A DNA stretch of 64,000 nucleotides from Streptomyces nymphaeiformis (GCF_014203895.1 NZ_JACHJY010000002.1:372001-436000); one strand, 5' to 3'; positions 7,778 through 16,829 are shown, counted from the stretch's first letter. Translations and numbers: made by a program. The notes: a model not told the origin generated them from the letters alone.

Positions 7778-8554
7778 TTGCCAGTCACCATCGATCTGTC
7801 GGGTTCCGTCGCCGTCGTCACCGGCGGCACACGGGGCGTCGGCGCCGGGATAGCCCGCGCTCTGCTCGAAGCGGGAGCGGAGGTCGTGACCTGCGCGCGA
7901 AGGCCCCCGGACGAGCCCGTCGAGGCGGCGGGGCGCACGGCCCGCTTCCTCCCCGTGGACCTTCGCGACCCGGCCGCCGTCACGGAGTTCTTCGACCGGG
8001 TACGGGCCGACCACGGGCGCCTCGACGTCCTGGTCAACAACGCCGGAGGAACGCCCTTCCGGATGCTCGGCGAGGGGGGAGCCGCACAGCAGGCCCGGGT
8101 CGTCGAGCTGAACCTCGTCGCACCGCTGACCGCCTCCCTCGCCGCGTACGAGGTGATGCGGAATCAGCCCGGGGGAGGGTCCATCGTCATGATCGGCAGC
8201 GTCAGCGGCACCCGCCCCTCACCGGGCAGCGCCGCCTACGGCGCCGCCAAGGCGGGCCTGGACAACCTCGCCCGGTCCATGGCGGTGGAATGGGCGCCGC
8301 TGGTACGGGTCAACACGCTCGTCCCCGGCATGGTGCGCACCGAACTGTCCCACCTGCACTACGGGGACGAGGACGGCGTCGCCTCCGTCGGCCGCACCGT
8401 ACCCCTCGGCCGGCTCGCCGAGCCCTCCGACATCGGCGACGCCTGCGTCTTCCTCGCCTCCGACCGGGCCGCGTACATCACCGGCGCCAGCCTCCTCGTG
8501 CACGGAGGCGGGGAACGGCCGGCGTTCCTGGACGCGGCAAGTGTCAACCACTGA
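7778..8554 (+). CDS. SDR oxidoreductase (Rv3549c-like)
   Basis: 258 aa short-chain dehydrogenase: TGGTRGVGAGIARAL (about residues 15-29), NNAGG near 87 and the YGAAK site near 149-153. The chosen start is a rare TTG at 7778, because GGGAGG at 7767-7772 is at the right distance and no in-frame ATG or GTG lies nearby. It is divergent from echA20 and followed by a second SDR, the same arrangement as Rv3550/Rv3549c/Rv3548c in M. tuberculosis. It probably handles a hydroxy- or keto-thioester of HIP breakdown; the substrate is not known to me. Confidence 0.8.
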   Translation: MPVTIDLSGSVAVVTGGTRGVGAGIARALLEAGAEVVTCARRPPDEPVEAAGRTARFLPVDLRDPAAVTEFFDRVRADHGRLDVLVNNAGGTPFRMLGEGGAAQQARVVELNLVAPLTASLAAYEVMRNQPGGGSIVMIGSVSGTRPSPGSAAYGAAKAGLDNLARSMAVEWAPLVRVNTLVPGMVRTELSHLHYGDEDGVASVGRTVPLGRLAEPSDIGDACVFLASDRAAYITGASLLVHGGGERPAFLDAASVNH

Positions 8555-8594
8555 ACCGACTCGACCCACTCACCGAAACCGAAAGGGATTCACC

Positions 8595-9509
8595 ATGACA
8601 GGACTGTGCGACGGACGGGTCGTCATCGTCACCGGGGCCGGCCGCGGTCTCGGCCGCGCGCACGCGCTCGCCTTCGCCGCCGAGGGCGCCAAGGTCGTCG
8701 TCAACGACCTCGGCGTCGGCCTCGACGGCACGGGGGGCGGCGCGGGGCCCGCGCAGCATGTCGTCGACGAGATCAGGGCGGCGGGAGGGGAGGCGGTCGC
8801 CCATGGCGGTGACATCGCCACCGCCGACGGCGCCGCCTCGCTGATCGCCGCGGCCGTGGACACGTTCGGCCGCCTCGACACCCTCGTCAACAACGCGGGC
8901 TTCCTGCGCGACCGCATGCTCGTCAACCTCGACGAGGACGACTGGGACGCCGTCATGCGCGTCCACCTCAAGGGCCACTTCCTGCCGCTCAAGCACGCGG
9001 CCGCGCACTGGCGGGCCGAGGCCAAGGCCGGGCGGCAGCCCGTCGCGCGGGTGGTCAACACGAGCTCCGGGGCGGGGCTGCTCGGCAGCGTCGGCCAGGG
9101 CAACTACTCGGCGGCCAAGGCCGGGATCGTCGGCCTCACGCTCGTCGCGTCCGCGGAGATGGGCCGTTACGGGGTCCAGGTCAACGCGATCGCGCCCGCG
9201 GCCCGGACCCGGATGACGGAGCAGACGTTCGCGGACACGATGGCCGCGCCGGCGGAGGGCGGGGGGTTCGACGCGATGGCCCCCGAGAACGTCTCCCCCC
9301 TCGTCGTCTGGCTCGGCTCCGCGGCCTCGGCCGGGGTCACCGGCCGCGTCTTCGAGGCGGAGGCCGGGCGGATCACGGTCATGGAGGGCTGGCGGCCGGG
9401 CCCGACGGCGGACAAGGGGGCGCGCTGGACCCCGGCGGAGGCGGGCGAGACGGCCCTGAAGCTCCTGTCGTCCGCGGAGCCGCCACACCCGGTCTACGGC
9501 ACCCGCTGA
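8595..9509 (+). CDS. SDR oxidoreductase (Rv3548c-like, 17-beta-HSD4 type)
   Basis: 304 aa, the same length as Rv3548c. It has TGAGRGLGRAHALAFA near residues 13-28, VVVNDLGVGLDG near 34-45 (an Asp that favours NAD over NADP), NNAGF near 97 and YSAAK near 172-176. ATG 8595 follows AAAGGGA. The long insert between the cofactor loop and NNAG, and the C-terminal stretch after the catalytic Lys, are typical of the hydroxyacyl-CoA dehydrogenase branch that acts on bulky CoA esters. It is separated from the preceding SDR by 40 bp and is likely co-transcribed. Confidence 0.8.
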   Translation: MTGLCDGRVVIVTGAGRGLGRAHALAFAAEGAKVVVNDLGVGLDGTGGGAGPAQHVVDEIRAAGGEAVAHGGDIATADGAASLIAAAVDTFGRLDTLVNNAGFLRDRMLVNLDEDDWDAVMRVHLKGHFLPLKHAAAHWRAEAKAGRQPVARVVNTSSGAGLLGSVGQGNYSAAKAGIVGLTLVASAEMGRYGVQVNAIAPAARTRMTEQTFADTMAAPAEGGGFDAMAPENVSPLVVWLGSAASAGVTGRVFEAEAGRITVMEGWRPGPTADKGARWTPAEAGETALKLLSSAEPPHPVYGTR

Positions 9510-9558
9510 CGAACGCAGGCGCTTCCGCGCCCCCGTTGTGGGCCTGCGCCCCGCCGTT

Positions 9559-9619
9559 GTGGGCAGTCGTTCCGCTGGGGCGAGAGGGGACCCCCTCGCC
9601 CTGCGGGACGATTGCCCAC
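9559..9619. repeat. Large imperfect inverted repeat (Streptomyces-type intergenic element)
   Basis: The left arm begins GTGGGCAGTCGTTCCGC and the right arm is the complement of GTGGGCAATCGTCCCGC; mismatches are mostly G-T wobble when folded. The centre is AGGGGACCCCCT. A shorter copy of its left end, CCGTTGTGGGC, lies upstream at about 9533-9543. Elements of this look recur between Streptomyces genes, from memory. It falls in the 312-bp gene-free stretch 9510-9821 and could terminate the SDR transcript. Confidence 0.6.
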
Positions 9620-9728
9620 ACGGGGCGTGGGCCGAGGCAACCGGCCTGGTGGGCTCGGGGCGACGTGGCGGGAGCCGGGGCCCCGGCCGGGCGGGCGCAG
9701 ACCCCCGCGCCGCCCCCCTCGTGGGCCT

Positions 9729-9745
9729 TTCCCGCTCACCGGGAA
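9729..9745. promoter_or_regulatory. Palindromic operator upstream of hsaE
   Basis: TTCCCGCTCACCGGGAA, perfect 6-5-6 palindrome, with 76 bp between it and the hsaE start. The identical 17-mer precedes fadD3 (30217-30233), and a diverged copy sits exactly 76 bp before hsaA2 (18206-18222). Confidence 0.65.
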
Positions 9746-9821
9746 CTGGCGCTCCCCGCCGCCGACCACCCCGGCCTAGCCTCCCCGCACAGCCCCAACC
9801 GCCCCGCAGGAGGGACCCGCC

Positions 9822-10604
9822 ATGCTCACGGACCGCCAGAGACTCGAGGCGGCCGAGCTGCTCCGCTCCGCCGAAGACCACGTCACCCCGATCGCCCCGC
9901 TCATCGACGCGTTCCCCGGCATCGGCACCGAGGACGCGTACGAGATCCAGCTCGTCAACATCCGCCACCGCCTCGCGGCCGGCGCGGAGGTACGCGGGCA
10001 CAAGGTCGGCCTGTCGTCCCCGGTCATGCAGCGGATGATGGGCGTCGACGAACCGGACTACGGACACCTGCTCGGAGACATGGAGCTCCGGCAGGACGTC
10101 CCCGTCACCGCCGCCCGCTACTGCGCCCCCCGCGTCGAGGTCGAGGTCGGTTTCGTCCTCGGCGACGACCTGCCGGGCGAGACCTGCACCCCGGCGGACG
10201 TCCTCGCCGCCACCGAACGCGTCGTGCCCGCCCTGGAACTGATCGACAGCAGGATCCGCGACTGGCGGATCACCATCGCGGACACCATCGCGGACAACGC
10301 CTCCTCCGCCGGTTATGTGATCGGCGAGGGGCGGGACCCCCGCGCGCTCGACCTCACGGCCGTCGACGCGCGGCTGACCGCCGGCGGGGAGCTCCTCGCC
10401 GAGGGCCGCAGCGACGCCGTGCTCGGTGATCCGACCCGCTCCGTCGCCTGGCTGGCCCGTACCGTCGCCCGCTTCGGCGTGTCCCTGAAGAAGGGGCACG
10501 TGGTGCTGCCCGGCTCCTGCACCCGGGCCGTCGACGTGGCGGCCGGAGGCACGTACACCGCCGAGTTCACCGGCCTCGGCGCCGTCTCCCTCTCGTTCAT
10601 CTGA
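9822..10604 (+). CDS. hsaE: 2-hydroxypenta-2,4-dienoate-type hydratase HsaE
   Basis: 260 aa member of the 2-keto-4-pentenoate hydratase family. [17 protein letters not shown] (about residues 59-75) and [14 protein letters not shown] (about 105-118) carry the expected acidic metal ligands; [11 protein letters not shown] near 136 and [13 protein letters not shown] near 225 complete the fold. It hydrates the C5-C6 dienoate released by HsaD from ring A. A GCAGGAGGG ribosome site precedes ATG 9822. First gene of hsaE-hsaG-hsaF-kshA-(small ORF)-kshB-HSD, in the same order hydratase, aldehyde dehydrogenase, aldolase as the Mycobacterium hsaEGF set. Confidence 0.92.
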   Translation: MLTDRQRLEAAELLRSAEDHVTPIAPLIDAFPGIGTEDAYEIQLVNIRHRLAAGAEVRGHKVGLSSPVMQRMMGVDEPDYGHLLGDMELRQDVPVTAARYCAPRVEVEVGFVLGDDLPGETCTPADVLAATERVVPALELIDSRIRDWRITIADTIADNASSAGYVIGEGRDPRALDLTAVDARLTAGGELLAEGRSDAVLGDPTRSVAWLARTVARFGVSLKKGHVVLPGSCTRAVDVAAGGTYTAEFTGLGAVSLSFI

Positions 10605-10611
10605 GGTGATC

Positions 10612-11523
10612 ATGACCATCAAGACAAAGGCGACCGCCGCCATCGTCGGTTCCGGCAACATCGGCACCGACCTGCTGTACAAGCTGCTGCGCTCCGAGCA
10701 CGTCGAACCCCGCTGGATGATCGGCGTCGACCCCGAGAGCGAGGGCCTCGCCCGCGCCGCCCGCGCCGGCGTCGAGGCCAGCCACGAGGGCGTCGACTGG
10801 CTGCTCGCCCAGGACGAGAGGCCCGACATCGTCTTCGAGGCCACCAGCGCCTACGTCCACCGGGCCAACGCCCCGCGCTACGCGGAGCTCGGCATCAAGG
10901 CCGTCGACCTGACGCCGGCGGCCGTCGGCCCCGCCGTCGTACCGCCCGTCAATCTCCGCGAGCACCTCGACGAGAGCAACGTCAACATGATCACCTGCGG
11001 CGGACAGGCCACCATCCCCATGGTGTACGCGGTCTCCCGCGTCGTCCCCGTCCCGTACGCGGAGATCGTCGCCTCCGTGGCCTCCGTCTCGGCCGGGCCC
11101 GGAACCCGCGCCAACATCGACGAGTTCACCCGTACCACCTCACGCGGCATCGAGACCATCGGCGGCGCCGCGCGCGGCAAGGCCATCATCATCCTCAACC
11201 CGGCCGAGCCGCCCGTCATCATGCGCGACACCGTCTTCTGCGCCGTCCCCGAGGACGCCGACCGGGCCGCCATCGCCCTCTCCGCCAAGGAGATCGCCGA
11301 GCAGGTCGCCTCGTACGTCCCCGGCTACCGGCTGCGCGCCGAACCGCAGTTCGACGACCCGAGCCCCGAGAACGGCGGGATGGCCCGCGTCGCGATCTTC
11401 CTGGAGGTGGAGGGCGCGGGCGACTACCTGCCGCCCTACGCCGGAAACCTCGACATCATGACCGCCGCCGCCACCAAGGTCGGCGAGGAGTTCGCCAAGG
11501 CGATCCTCGCCCCGGGCGCGTAA
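10612..11523 (+). CDS. hsaG: Acylating acetaldehyde/propanal dehydrogenase HsaG
   Basis: 303 aa. The N-terminal Rossmann motif [13 protein letters not shown] (about residues 9-21) and the catalytic cysteine in [14 protein letters not shown] (about 123-136) are present, as is [16 protein letters not shown] downstream. It converts the aldehyde made by HsaF to acyl-CoA with NAD and free CoA, usually by channelling inside a complex with HsaF. A GTG two codons earlier (10606) is in frame, but GAGG at 10603-10606 fits ATG 10612. It follows hsaE by 7 bp. Confidence 0.93.
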   Translation: MTIKTKATAAIVGSGNIGTDLLYKLLRSEHVEPRWMIGVDPESEGLARAARAGVEASHEGVDWLLAQDERPDIVFEATSAYVHRANAPRYAELGIKAVDLTPAAVGPAVVPPVNLREHLDESNVNMITCGGQATIPMVYAVSRVVPVPYAEIVASVASVSAGPGTRANIDEFTRTTSRGIETIGGAARGKAIIILNPAEPPVIMRDTVFCAVPEDADRAAIALSAKEIAEQVASYVPGYRLRAEPQFDDPSPENGGMARVAIFLEVEGAGDYLPPYAGNLDIMTAAATKVGEEFAKAILAPGA

Positions 11524-11535
11524 GGAGCACCTCGC

Positions 11536-12558
11536 ATGGCCTACTCCGACACCCTCGACATCCGCGTCACCGACTCCTCGCTGCGCGACGGCTCGCACGC
11601 CAAGCGGCACCAGTTCACCGCCGACGACGTACGGTCCGTGGTCGCCGCCCTCGACGACGCCGGCGTCCCCGTCATCGAGGTGACGCACGGCGACGGGCTC
11701 GGCGGGTCCTCGTTCAACTACGGCTTCTCCAGGACCCCCGAGCAGGAGCTGATCAAGGTCGCCGTGGACACCGCGCGGCGGGCGAAGATCGCCTTCCTCA
11801 TGCTGCCCGGACTCGGCGTCAAGGACGACATCCGGGCCGCCCACGGCAACGGCGCCGGCATCTGCCGCATCGCCACCCACTGCACCGAGGCCGACATCGC
11901 CGCCCAGCACTTCGGACTCGCCCGCGAGAGGGGCCTGGAGACCGTCGGCTTCCTGATGATGGCCCACTCCACCACCCCCGAGAAGCTGGCACGGCAGGGC
12001 CGCATCATGGCCGACGCGGGCTGCCAGTGCGTGTACGTGGTCGACTCGGCCGGCGCCATGGTCATGGACGACGTCACCGACCGGGTCGAGGCCCTGGTCG
12101 CCGAACTCGGCGGCGACGCCCAGGTCGGCTTCCACGGGCACGAGAACCTGGCCCTCGGCACCGGCAACTCCATCGCCGCGATCAGGGCGGGAGCGCTGCA
12201 GATCGACGGCTCCACCCGCCGCCTCGGCGCGGGCGCCGGCAACACCGCCGTCGAGGCGCTCGTCGCCGTCTGCGCCAAGATGGGCATCCGCACCGGCATC
12301 GACGTCCTGAAGATCATCGACGCGGCCGAGGACGTCGTCCGCCCGGTCATGGACGACGAGTGCCGGCTCGACCGGCTCGCCCTCCTCATGGGCCACGCCG
12401 GCGTCTACTCCAGCTTCCTCAAGCACGCCTACCGGCAGGCCGAGCGCTACGGCGTCTCCGGCGCCGAGATCCTCCTGCGCGCGGGCGAGCGCCGCCTGGT
12501 CGGCGGCCAGGAGGACCAGCTCATCGACATCGCCGTCGAACTCGCCGCACAGAACTGA
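11536..12558 (+). CDS. hsaF: 4-hydroxy-2-oxoacid aldolase HsaF
   Basis: 340 aa DRE-TIM metallolyase. [14 protein letters not shown] (about residues 14-27) holds the catalytic Arg-Asp pair and the gating His; the metal site histidines lie in [11 protein letters not shown] (about 198-208). It cleaves 4-hydroxy-2-oxo-hexanoate-type acids to pyruvate and an aldehyde passed to HsaG. It is 12 bp after hsaG and 25 bp before kshA with AGGAGGGAC between, so one operon is likely. C-terminal communication domain present by length. Confidence 0.93.
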   Translation: MAYSDTLDIRVTDSSLRDGSHAKRHQFTADDVRSVVAALDDAGVPVIEVTHGDGLGGSSFNYGFSRTPEQELIKVAVDTARRAKIAFLMLPGLGVKDDIRAAHGNGAGICRIATHCTEADIAAQHFGLARERGLETVGFLMMAHSTTPEKLARQGRIMADAGCQCVYVVDSAGAMVMDDVTDRVEALVAELGGDAQVGFHGHENLALGTGNSIAAIRAGALQIDGSTRRLGAGAGNTAVEALVAVCAKMGIRTGIDVLKIIDAAEDVVRPVMDDECRLDRLALLMGHAGVYSSFLKHAYRQAERYGVSGAEILLRAGERRLVGGQEDQLIDIAVELAAQN

Positions 12559-12583
12559 ACCGACAGGAACCAGGAGGGACGAG

Positions 12584-13738
12584 ATGACTGCTCTCAACGA
12601 CGAGGTCCGGGTCATCGAGACGGGCAGGCCGCCGGCGCGCTTCGCCCGGGGCTGGCACTGCCTCGGCCTCGCCGACGGCTTCAAGGACGGCAAGCCGCAC
12701 GAGATCGAGGCCTTCGGCACCAAGCTGGTGGTCTTCCAGGGCGAGGACGACGGACGGCTGCACGTCCTGAACGCCTACTGCCCCCACATGGGCGGCAACC
12801 TCGCCCAGGGCACCGTCAAGGGCGACGCCATCGCCTGCCCCTTCCACGACTGGCGCTGGTCGGGCGACGGCCGATGCGCCGGCATCCCGTACGCCCGACG
12901 CGTCCCGCCCCGCGCCAGGACCCGCGCCTGGACCTCCCTGGAGCGCAACAGGCAGCTCTTCGTGTGGAACGACCCGGAGGGCAACCCGCCGCCCGCCGAG
13001 GTGACCGTCCCCGAGATCCCGGGCATCCACGGCCCGGAGGCCGACCAGTGGAGCGACTGGACCTGGAAGACCCTCCGGGTCGAGGGCGCCAACTGCCGCG
13101 AGATCGTCGACAACGTCGTGGACATGGCGCACTTCTACTACGTCCACTACGCGTTCCCCGAGTACTTCAAGAACGTCTTCGACGGCCACGTCGCCACGCA
13201 GTACATGGAGAGCAGCCCCCGCGGCGACATGGAACTGGGCACCCTCAGCTCCGGCCGCCTGCGCTCCGACGCCTCCTACTTCGGCCCCTCCTACATGATC
13301 GACAACCTCTACAGCGACGTCGGCGGCGGCGTGGAGATGGAGATCGTCCTCATCAACTGCCACTACCCGATCGACGAGAACAGCTTCCTGCTCCAGTACG
13401 GGGCGATCGTGAAGCGGCTCCCCGGGATGACCGACGAGCAGGCCGCGGAGGCGGCGCGGCTCACCGCCGAGGGTGCCACCGTCGGCTTCGAGCAGGACGT
13501 GGAGATCTGGCGGAACAAGACCCGGATCGACAACCCCCTGCTCACCGAGGAGGACGGCCCGGTCTACCAACTGCGCCGCTGGTACGAGCAGTTCTACGTG
13601 GACGTCGCCGACGTCAAGGACGAGATGACCCGCCGCTTCGAGTTCGAGATCGACACCCAGCGCGCCAACACGGCCTGGCGCGCCGAGGTCGAGGAGAACC
13701 TCGCGCGCCGCGCGGCGGAGACGGAAACCGGAGCCTGA
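12584..13738 (+). CDS. kshA: 3-ketosteroid 9-alpha-hydroxylase oxygenase KshA
   Basis: 384 aa Rieske non-heme iron oxygenase. Rieske ligands Cys66, His68, Cys85 and His88 are in CPHMGG and CPFHDW; the mononuclear iron site is in NVVDMAHFYYVH with Asp180, His183 and His188. The domain order, length and the tail matching KshA proteins support 9-alpha-hydroxylation of androst-(1),4-diene-3,17-dione types, which with KstD breaks ring B. Its reductase kshB lies one small gene downstream. Electrons come from NADH through KshB. No missing residue seen. Confidence 0.93.
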   Translation: MTALNDEVRVIETGRPPARFARGWHCLGLADGFKDGKPHEIEAFGTKLVVFQGEDDGRLHVLNAYCPHMGGNLAQGTVKGDAIACPFHDWRWSGDGRCAGIPYARRVPPRARTRAWTSLERNRQLFVWNDPEGNPPPAEVTVPEIPGIHGPEADQWSDWTWKTLRVEGANCREIVDNVVDMAHFYYVHYAFPEYFKNVFDGHVATQYMESSPRGDMELGTLSSGRLRSDASYFGPSYMIDNLYSDVGGGVEMEIVLINCHYPIDENSFLLQYGAIVKRLPGMTDEQAAEAARLTAEGATVGFEQDVEIWRNKTRIDNPLLTEEDGPVYQLRRWYEQFYVDVADVKDEMTRRFEFEIDTQRANTAWRAEVEENLARRAAETETGA

Positions 13739-13739
13739 G

Positions 13740-14057
13740 ATGCGAGCGGTGGAGTGCGCGGCCTGCGGCAACCAGGTCCTGTGCGAGAAGTTCAGCGTCG
13801 CCCACACCTCCGTGCAGTGGACGGCCGACGCGGCCGTCGCCTGCGCGGAGTTCCGCGACCGGGTGGGCCCGGGCGTGACCACCGCCCGGATGCGGACCTG
13901 CCGGTCCCTGCGGGCGAGCATCGCCCGCGCGGTGGAGGAGGGGACTCTGACGGTGAGCACCCTGGAGCCGGGAACCCCGACGGCCGGAGCCCGGGAGTCC
14001 GGCACTCTGCCGTTCGGCGCCCCGGCGCCCGGCACCCCGGAGGCCGTCGATGTCTGA
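13740..14057 (+). CDS. Small cysteine-containing protein between kshA and kshB
   Basis: 105 aa, start one base after the kshA stop, and overlapping kshB by 8 bp, so it is embedded in the hydroxylase operon. Cys6, Cys9, Cys15, His22, Cys35 and Cys54 suggest a metal site; CAACGNQVLC resembles a zinc-ribbon or ferredoxin-like knuckle. The tail (about residues 70-105) is a low-complexity Gly/Pro/Thr stretch with imperfect PGTP/SGTL units. I do not recognise a named family. A role as accessory to KshAB electron transfer or assembly is only a guess from position. Confidence 0.6.
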   Translation: MRAVECAACGNQVLCEKFSVAHTSVQWTADAAVACAEFRDRVGPGVTTARMRTCRSLRASIARAVEEGTLTVSTLEPGTPTAGARESGTLPFGAPAPGTPEAVDV

Positions 14058-15096
14058 GTCCACGAGCGGGGCCCGCACCCACCGGCTGCGGGTCGTCGAG
14101 GTCGTCGTCGAGACGGCCGACGCGCACTCCCTGGTGCTCCAGGCGCCGGCGGAGAGCGCCGACCGCTTCGCGTACCGCCCCGGGCAGTTCCTCACCCTGA
14201 AGCTGCCCGGAGCGGACGGGCGGCCCGCCGCCCGCTGCTACTCGCTCGCCAGCTCGCCGCACACCGGCGAGCCCCTGAAGATCACCGTCAAGCGCGTCGC
14301 CGGCGGGTACGGATCCAACTGGGTCTGCGACCGCCTCGCGGCCGGCGACGAGCTGGAGGCGCTGCCCCCGGCCGGCACCTTCACCCCCGACTCCCTCGAC
14401 GGCGACCTGCTGCTCGTCGCCGGAGGGAGCGGCATCACCCCCGTCCTGTCGATCGCCAAATCGGCGCTGGCCGCCGGCCGGGGCAAGGTGGTGCTCCTTT
14501 ACGCCAACCGCGACGAGTCCTCGGTCGTCTTCCGCGACGAACTGCGGGCCCTGACCCAGGACCACCCGCACCGACTGCTCGTGCACCACTGGCTGGAGTC
14601 GCTCCAGGGCCTGCCGTCCGTGGACCGGCTGGCCGCCGCCCTCGCGCCGTACGCCGGCCGTGAGGCCTTCGTCTGCGGCCCGCAGCCGCTCATGGACGCC
14701 GTCGAGCAGGCCCTGCGCTCGCTCGGCGCGCCCGGCGACCGCATCCACCGGGAGCGGTTCTTCTCCCTCGGCGCGGACGTCTTCGACGCCCCGGCCGTTC
14801 CGGTGGACACGGAGGCGGCGGGCGGCGGCACGGCCGAGGTCGAGCTCGACGGCGAGACCCACACCGTCGCCTGGCCGGCGACGGCGCCCCTGCTCGACGT
14901 GCTCCTGGCCGCCGGCGTGGACGCCCCGTACTCCTGCCGGGAGGGCGCCTGCAGCGCCTGCACCTGCCGGGTCGTGGCGGGCGAGGTCAAGATGCTCCGC
15001 AACGACGTCCTGGACGACCGGGACATCGCCGAGGGGTACGTCCTGGCCTGCCAGGCCCTCCCGCTCACCGACCGGGTCGAGATCACCTACTCCTGA
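14050..15096 (+). CDS. kshB: 3-ketosteroid 9-alpha-hydroxylase reductase KshB
   Basis: 348 aa class IA-type reductase. FAD domain with RCYSLASSPH (about residues 62-71), NAD domain with LLVAGGSGITPVLS (about 120-133) and FVCGPQPLMD (about 206-215), and a C-terminal plant-type 2Fe-2S domain with cysteines in YSCREGACSACTCRV plus a final Cys in LACQ. It passes electrons from NADH to the KshA Rieske centre. Start ATG 14050 lies inside the previous small gene. The same modular layout also serves phenylacetyl-CoA oxygenases, but adjacency to kshA decides. Confidence 0.92.
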   Translation: MSESTSGARTHRLRVVEVVVETADAHSLVLQAPAESADRFAYRPGQFLTLKLPGADGRPAARCYSLASSPHTGEPLKITVKRVAGGYGSNWVCDRLAAGDELEALPPAGTFTPDSLDGDLLLVAGGSGITPVLSIAKSALAAGRGKVVLLYANRDESSVVFRDELRALTQDHPHRLLVHHWLESLQGLPSVDRLAAALAPYAGREAFVCGPQPLMDAVEQALRSLGAPGDRIHRERFFSLGADVFDAPAVPVDTEAAGGGTAEVELDGETHTVAWPATAPLLDVLLAAGVDAPYSCREGACSACTCRVVAGEVKMLRNDVLDDRDIAEGYVLACQALPLTDRVEITYS

Positions 15097-15109
15097 GGAG
15101 GGCACCGCC

Positions 15110-15886
15110 ATGTCCCGTACCTGCCTGGTGACCGGAGCCGCCTCCGGCATCGGCGAGGCCGTCGCCGCCCTCCTGCGGCAGCGGGGCCACACCGTCATCG
15201 GCGCCGACCTCGCCGAGGGCGACATCCGCGCCGACCTGTCCACGGCCGAGGGTCGGGCCGAACTCGTCGCCCGGGCCCGCGAGTTGACCGGCGGCCGTCT
15301 CGACGCCGTCGTCTCCTGCGCGGGCGTCGCGCACTTCGACCCCCTCACGATCAAGGTCAACCACTTCGGTGCCGTGGCCACGCTCGACGGACTGCGTCCG
15401 CTGCTCGCGGCGGGCACGGAGCCGCGGGCCGTGGTCGTCGGCTCCATCGACTCGGTCCACCCGGTCGATACCGCGATCGTGGACGCCGCGCTCGCCGGGG
15501 ACGAGGCGGGTGCGGTGGCCGCCGCGCGGGCGGCCGTCGACCGGGGCGAGGGGCACCTCGTGTACTCCTCGTCCAAGGCGGCGATCTCCCGCTGGGTCCG
15601 CCGTGCCGCCCCCGGCGACGCGTGGGCCGGCGCGGGCGTCCCGCTGAACGCCGTGGCGCCCGGCGTGGTCCTCACACCGCTGACCCGGCCGCTGCTCGAC
15701 GATCCGGAGATGCGGGGGCTCGTCGAGCGGAGCGTGCCGATGCCGCTGCACGGCCACGCCCGCCCCGAGCAGGTCGCCCCGCTCCTCGCGTGGCTCGTCT
15801 CGCCCGAGAACAGCCTGGTGACCGGGCAGGTCGTCTTCGCCGACGGGGGAGCCGACGCGGTCCTCCGCGGCGACCGCACCTGGTAG
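15110..15886 (+). CDS. 3-alpha-hydroxysteroid dehydrogenase/carbonyl reductase-like SDR
   Basis: 258 aa. TGAASGIGEAVAALL at the N-terminus, ADLSTAEGR near residue 44, VNHFGAV near 83, the active site YSSSK near 151-155 and DGGADAVLRG at the C-terminus follow the layout of the Comamonas 3-alpha-HSD/carbonyl reductase that I remember, including the shortened cofactor region and the late catalytic Tyr. It likely interconverts 3-hydroxy and 3-keto steroids so that KstD/Ksh can act. It sits 13 bp after kshB, last in its operon, before a strong terminator. Other ketone substrates are possible. Confidence 0.75.
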   Translation: MSRTCLVTGAASGIGEAVAALLRQRGHTVIGADLAEGDIRADLSTAEGRAELVARARELTGGRLDAVVSCAGVAHFDPLTIKVNHFGAVATLDGLRPLLAAGTEPRAVVVGSIDSVHPVDTAIVDAALAGDEAGAVAAARAAVDRGEGHLVYSSSKAAISRWVRRAAPGDAWAGAGVPLNAVAPGVVLTPLTRPLLDDPEMRGLVERSVPMPLHGHARPEQVAPLLAWLVSPENSLVTGQVVFADGGADAVLRGDRTW

Positions 15887-15894
15887 CCGGAAGC

Positions 15895-15934
15895 ACGCCG
15901 TCCCCGGAGCCCGTACGGACTCCGGGGACGGCGT
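15895..15934. terminator. Bidirectional terminator between the ksh operon and the IclR gene
   Basis: Perfect 15-bp stem ACGCCGTCCCCGGAG / CTCCGGGGACGGCGT with a 10-nt loop, placed between convergent stops. Confidence 0.8.
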
Positions 15935-15953
15935 CGTCACGTCCCTCCAGCGG

Positions 15954-16829
15954 CTACATCCAGTCGCTGAACCGCAGCCACGCCATCATGTTGTCCATCG
16001 AGGGCTGCGGGATCCCCGCCACGGACCCTTCGGGCCTCGCGCGCTTCTCCGACTGCCGCCCCGGCCCGAACATCGCCTGCCACACCGACCGCGCGCAGCC
16101 GCGCACGGCCGGGGCCAGCCGCTCCATCTCGCGGTGGACGCCGTGGCCGCTGACCGAGACCGCGGCGACGGCCCGGCCGGCGCCGCGCAGCGGGGCGGCC
16201 ACGCAGAACACCCCCCGGTACCCCTCCTCGTGGTCGAAGGCGACGCCGCGCTCCCGCGTCATCGCCAGCTCACGGCGGAAGGACTCGGGGCGGGTGAGGG
16301 TGCGCGGGGTACGCGGCCGCAGCCCGTCCCGTATCACCTGCTCGATCGGCCCGCTGTCGCCGAAGGCCAGGATCGCCTTGCCCGAGGCCGTGCAGTACGC
16401 CGGCTGCCGGCCGCCCATGCGCGAGGGCACGACGGAGTCGTCCGAGCCGCCGATCCGCTCCAGATAGACCACCTCGGAGCCGTCGAGCACGGTGAGGTGG
16501 ACCAGGTGCCCGGTGGACTCGTGCAGCGCGTGCAGATGCGGCAGGGCCGCCCTGCGGAGCCGGTTGTGGTGCGAGGCCATGGCCCCGAGCTCCAGCATGC
16601 CCATGCCCAGCCGGTAGTCGCGGCCCTCGCGCTCCAGCCAGCGCAGCTGCACCAGCTGGTCGAGGATGCGGTGCGCGGAGGAGCGCCGGATGCCCGAGCG
16701 CTGCACGACCTCGGTGAGGGTGAGCCGGGGGCCCGCGCTCTCGAAGGCGCTCAGCACCTTCGCCGCCTTCTCCAGCAGGGACAGAGGCGGCATCCCGGCC
16801 TCGACAGCCTCGACGGCATGGGTCGTCAT
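15954..16829 (-). CDS. IclR-family transcriptional regulator
   Basis: 291 aa. N-terminal winged helix about residues 17-75 with LTLTEVVQRSGIRRSSAHRI, and a C-terminal effector domain with GRQPAYCTASGKAILAF and AVAAVSVSGHG. The start at 16829 is chosen over an upstream ATG because GGAGGTG precedes it. It is divergent from the first hsaA gene. Because it is encoded mid-cluster, it is the best candidate reader of the TTCCCG-N5-CGGGAA palindromes before hsaE, hsaA2 and fadD3; whether it represses or activates is unknown. A short GTTCCG-TCT-CGGAAC palindrome lies in its own promoter region. Confidence 0.88.
   Translation of the reverse strand: MTTHAVEAVEAGMPPLSLLEKAAKVLSAFESAGPRLTLTEVVQRSGIRRSSAHRILDQLVQLRWLEREGRDYRLGMGMLELGAMASHHNRLRRAALPHLHALHESTGHLVHLTVLDGSEVVYLERIGGSDDSVVPSRMGGRQPAYCTASGKAILAFGDSGPIEQVIRDGLRPRTPRTLTRPESFRRELAMTRERGVAFDHEEGYRGVFCVAAPLRGAGRAVAAVSVSGHGVHREMERLAPAVRGCARSVWQAMFGPGRQSEKRARPEGSVAGIPQPSMDNMMAWLRFSDWM

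Noticed and set aside
7771..7780. GTG at 7771 as the start of the SDR gene
   Set aside because: It is not in frame with the SDR; TTG 7778 has the correct spacing from GGGAGG.
8544..10844. 766-codon minus-strand frame across the 9510-9821 gap
   Set aside because: Antisense to an SDR, hsaE and part of hsaG; no domain and no ribosome site.
13960..14050. Repetitive Gly/Pro/Thr DNA near the kshB start as a possible CRISPR or VNTR
   Set aside because: Units are short, irregular and inside a coding frame; no spacer structure.
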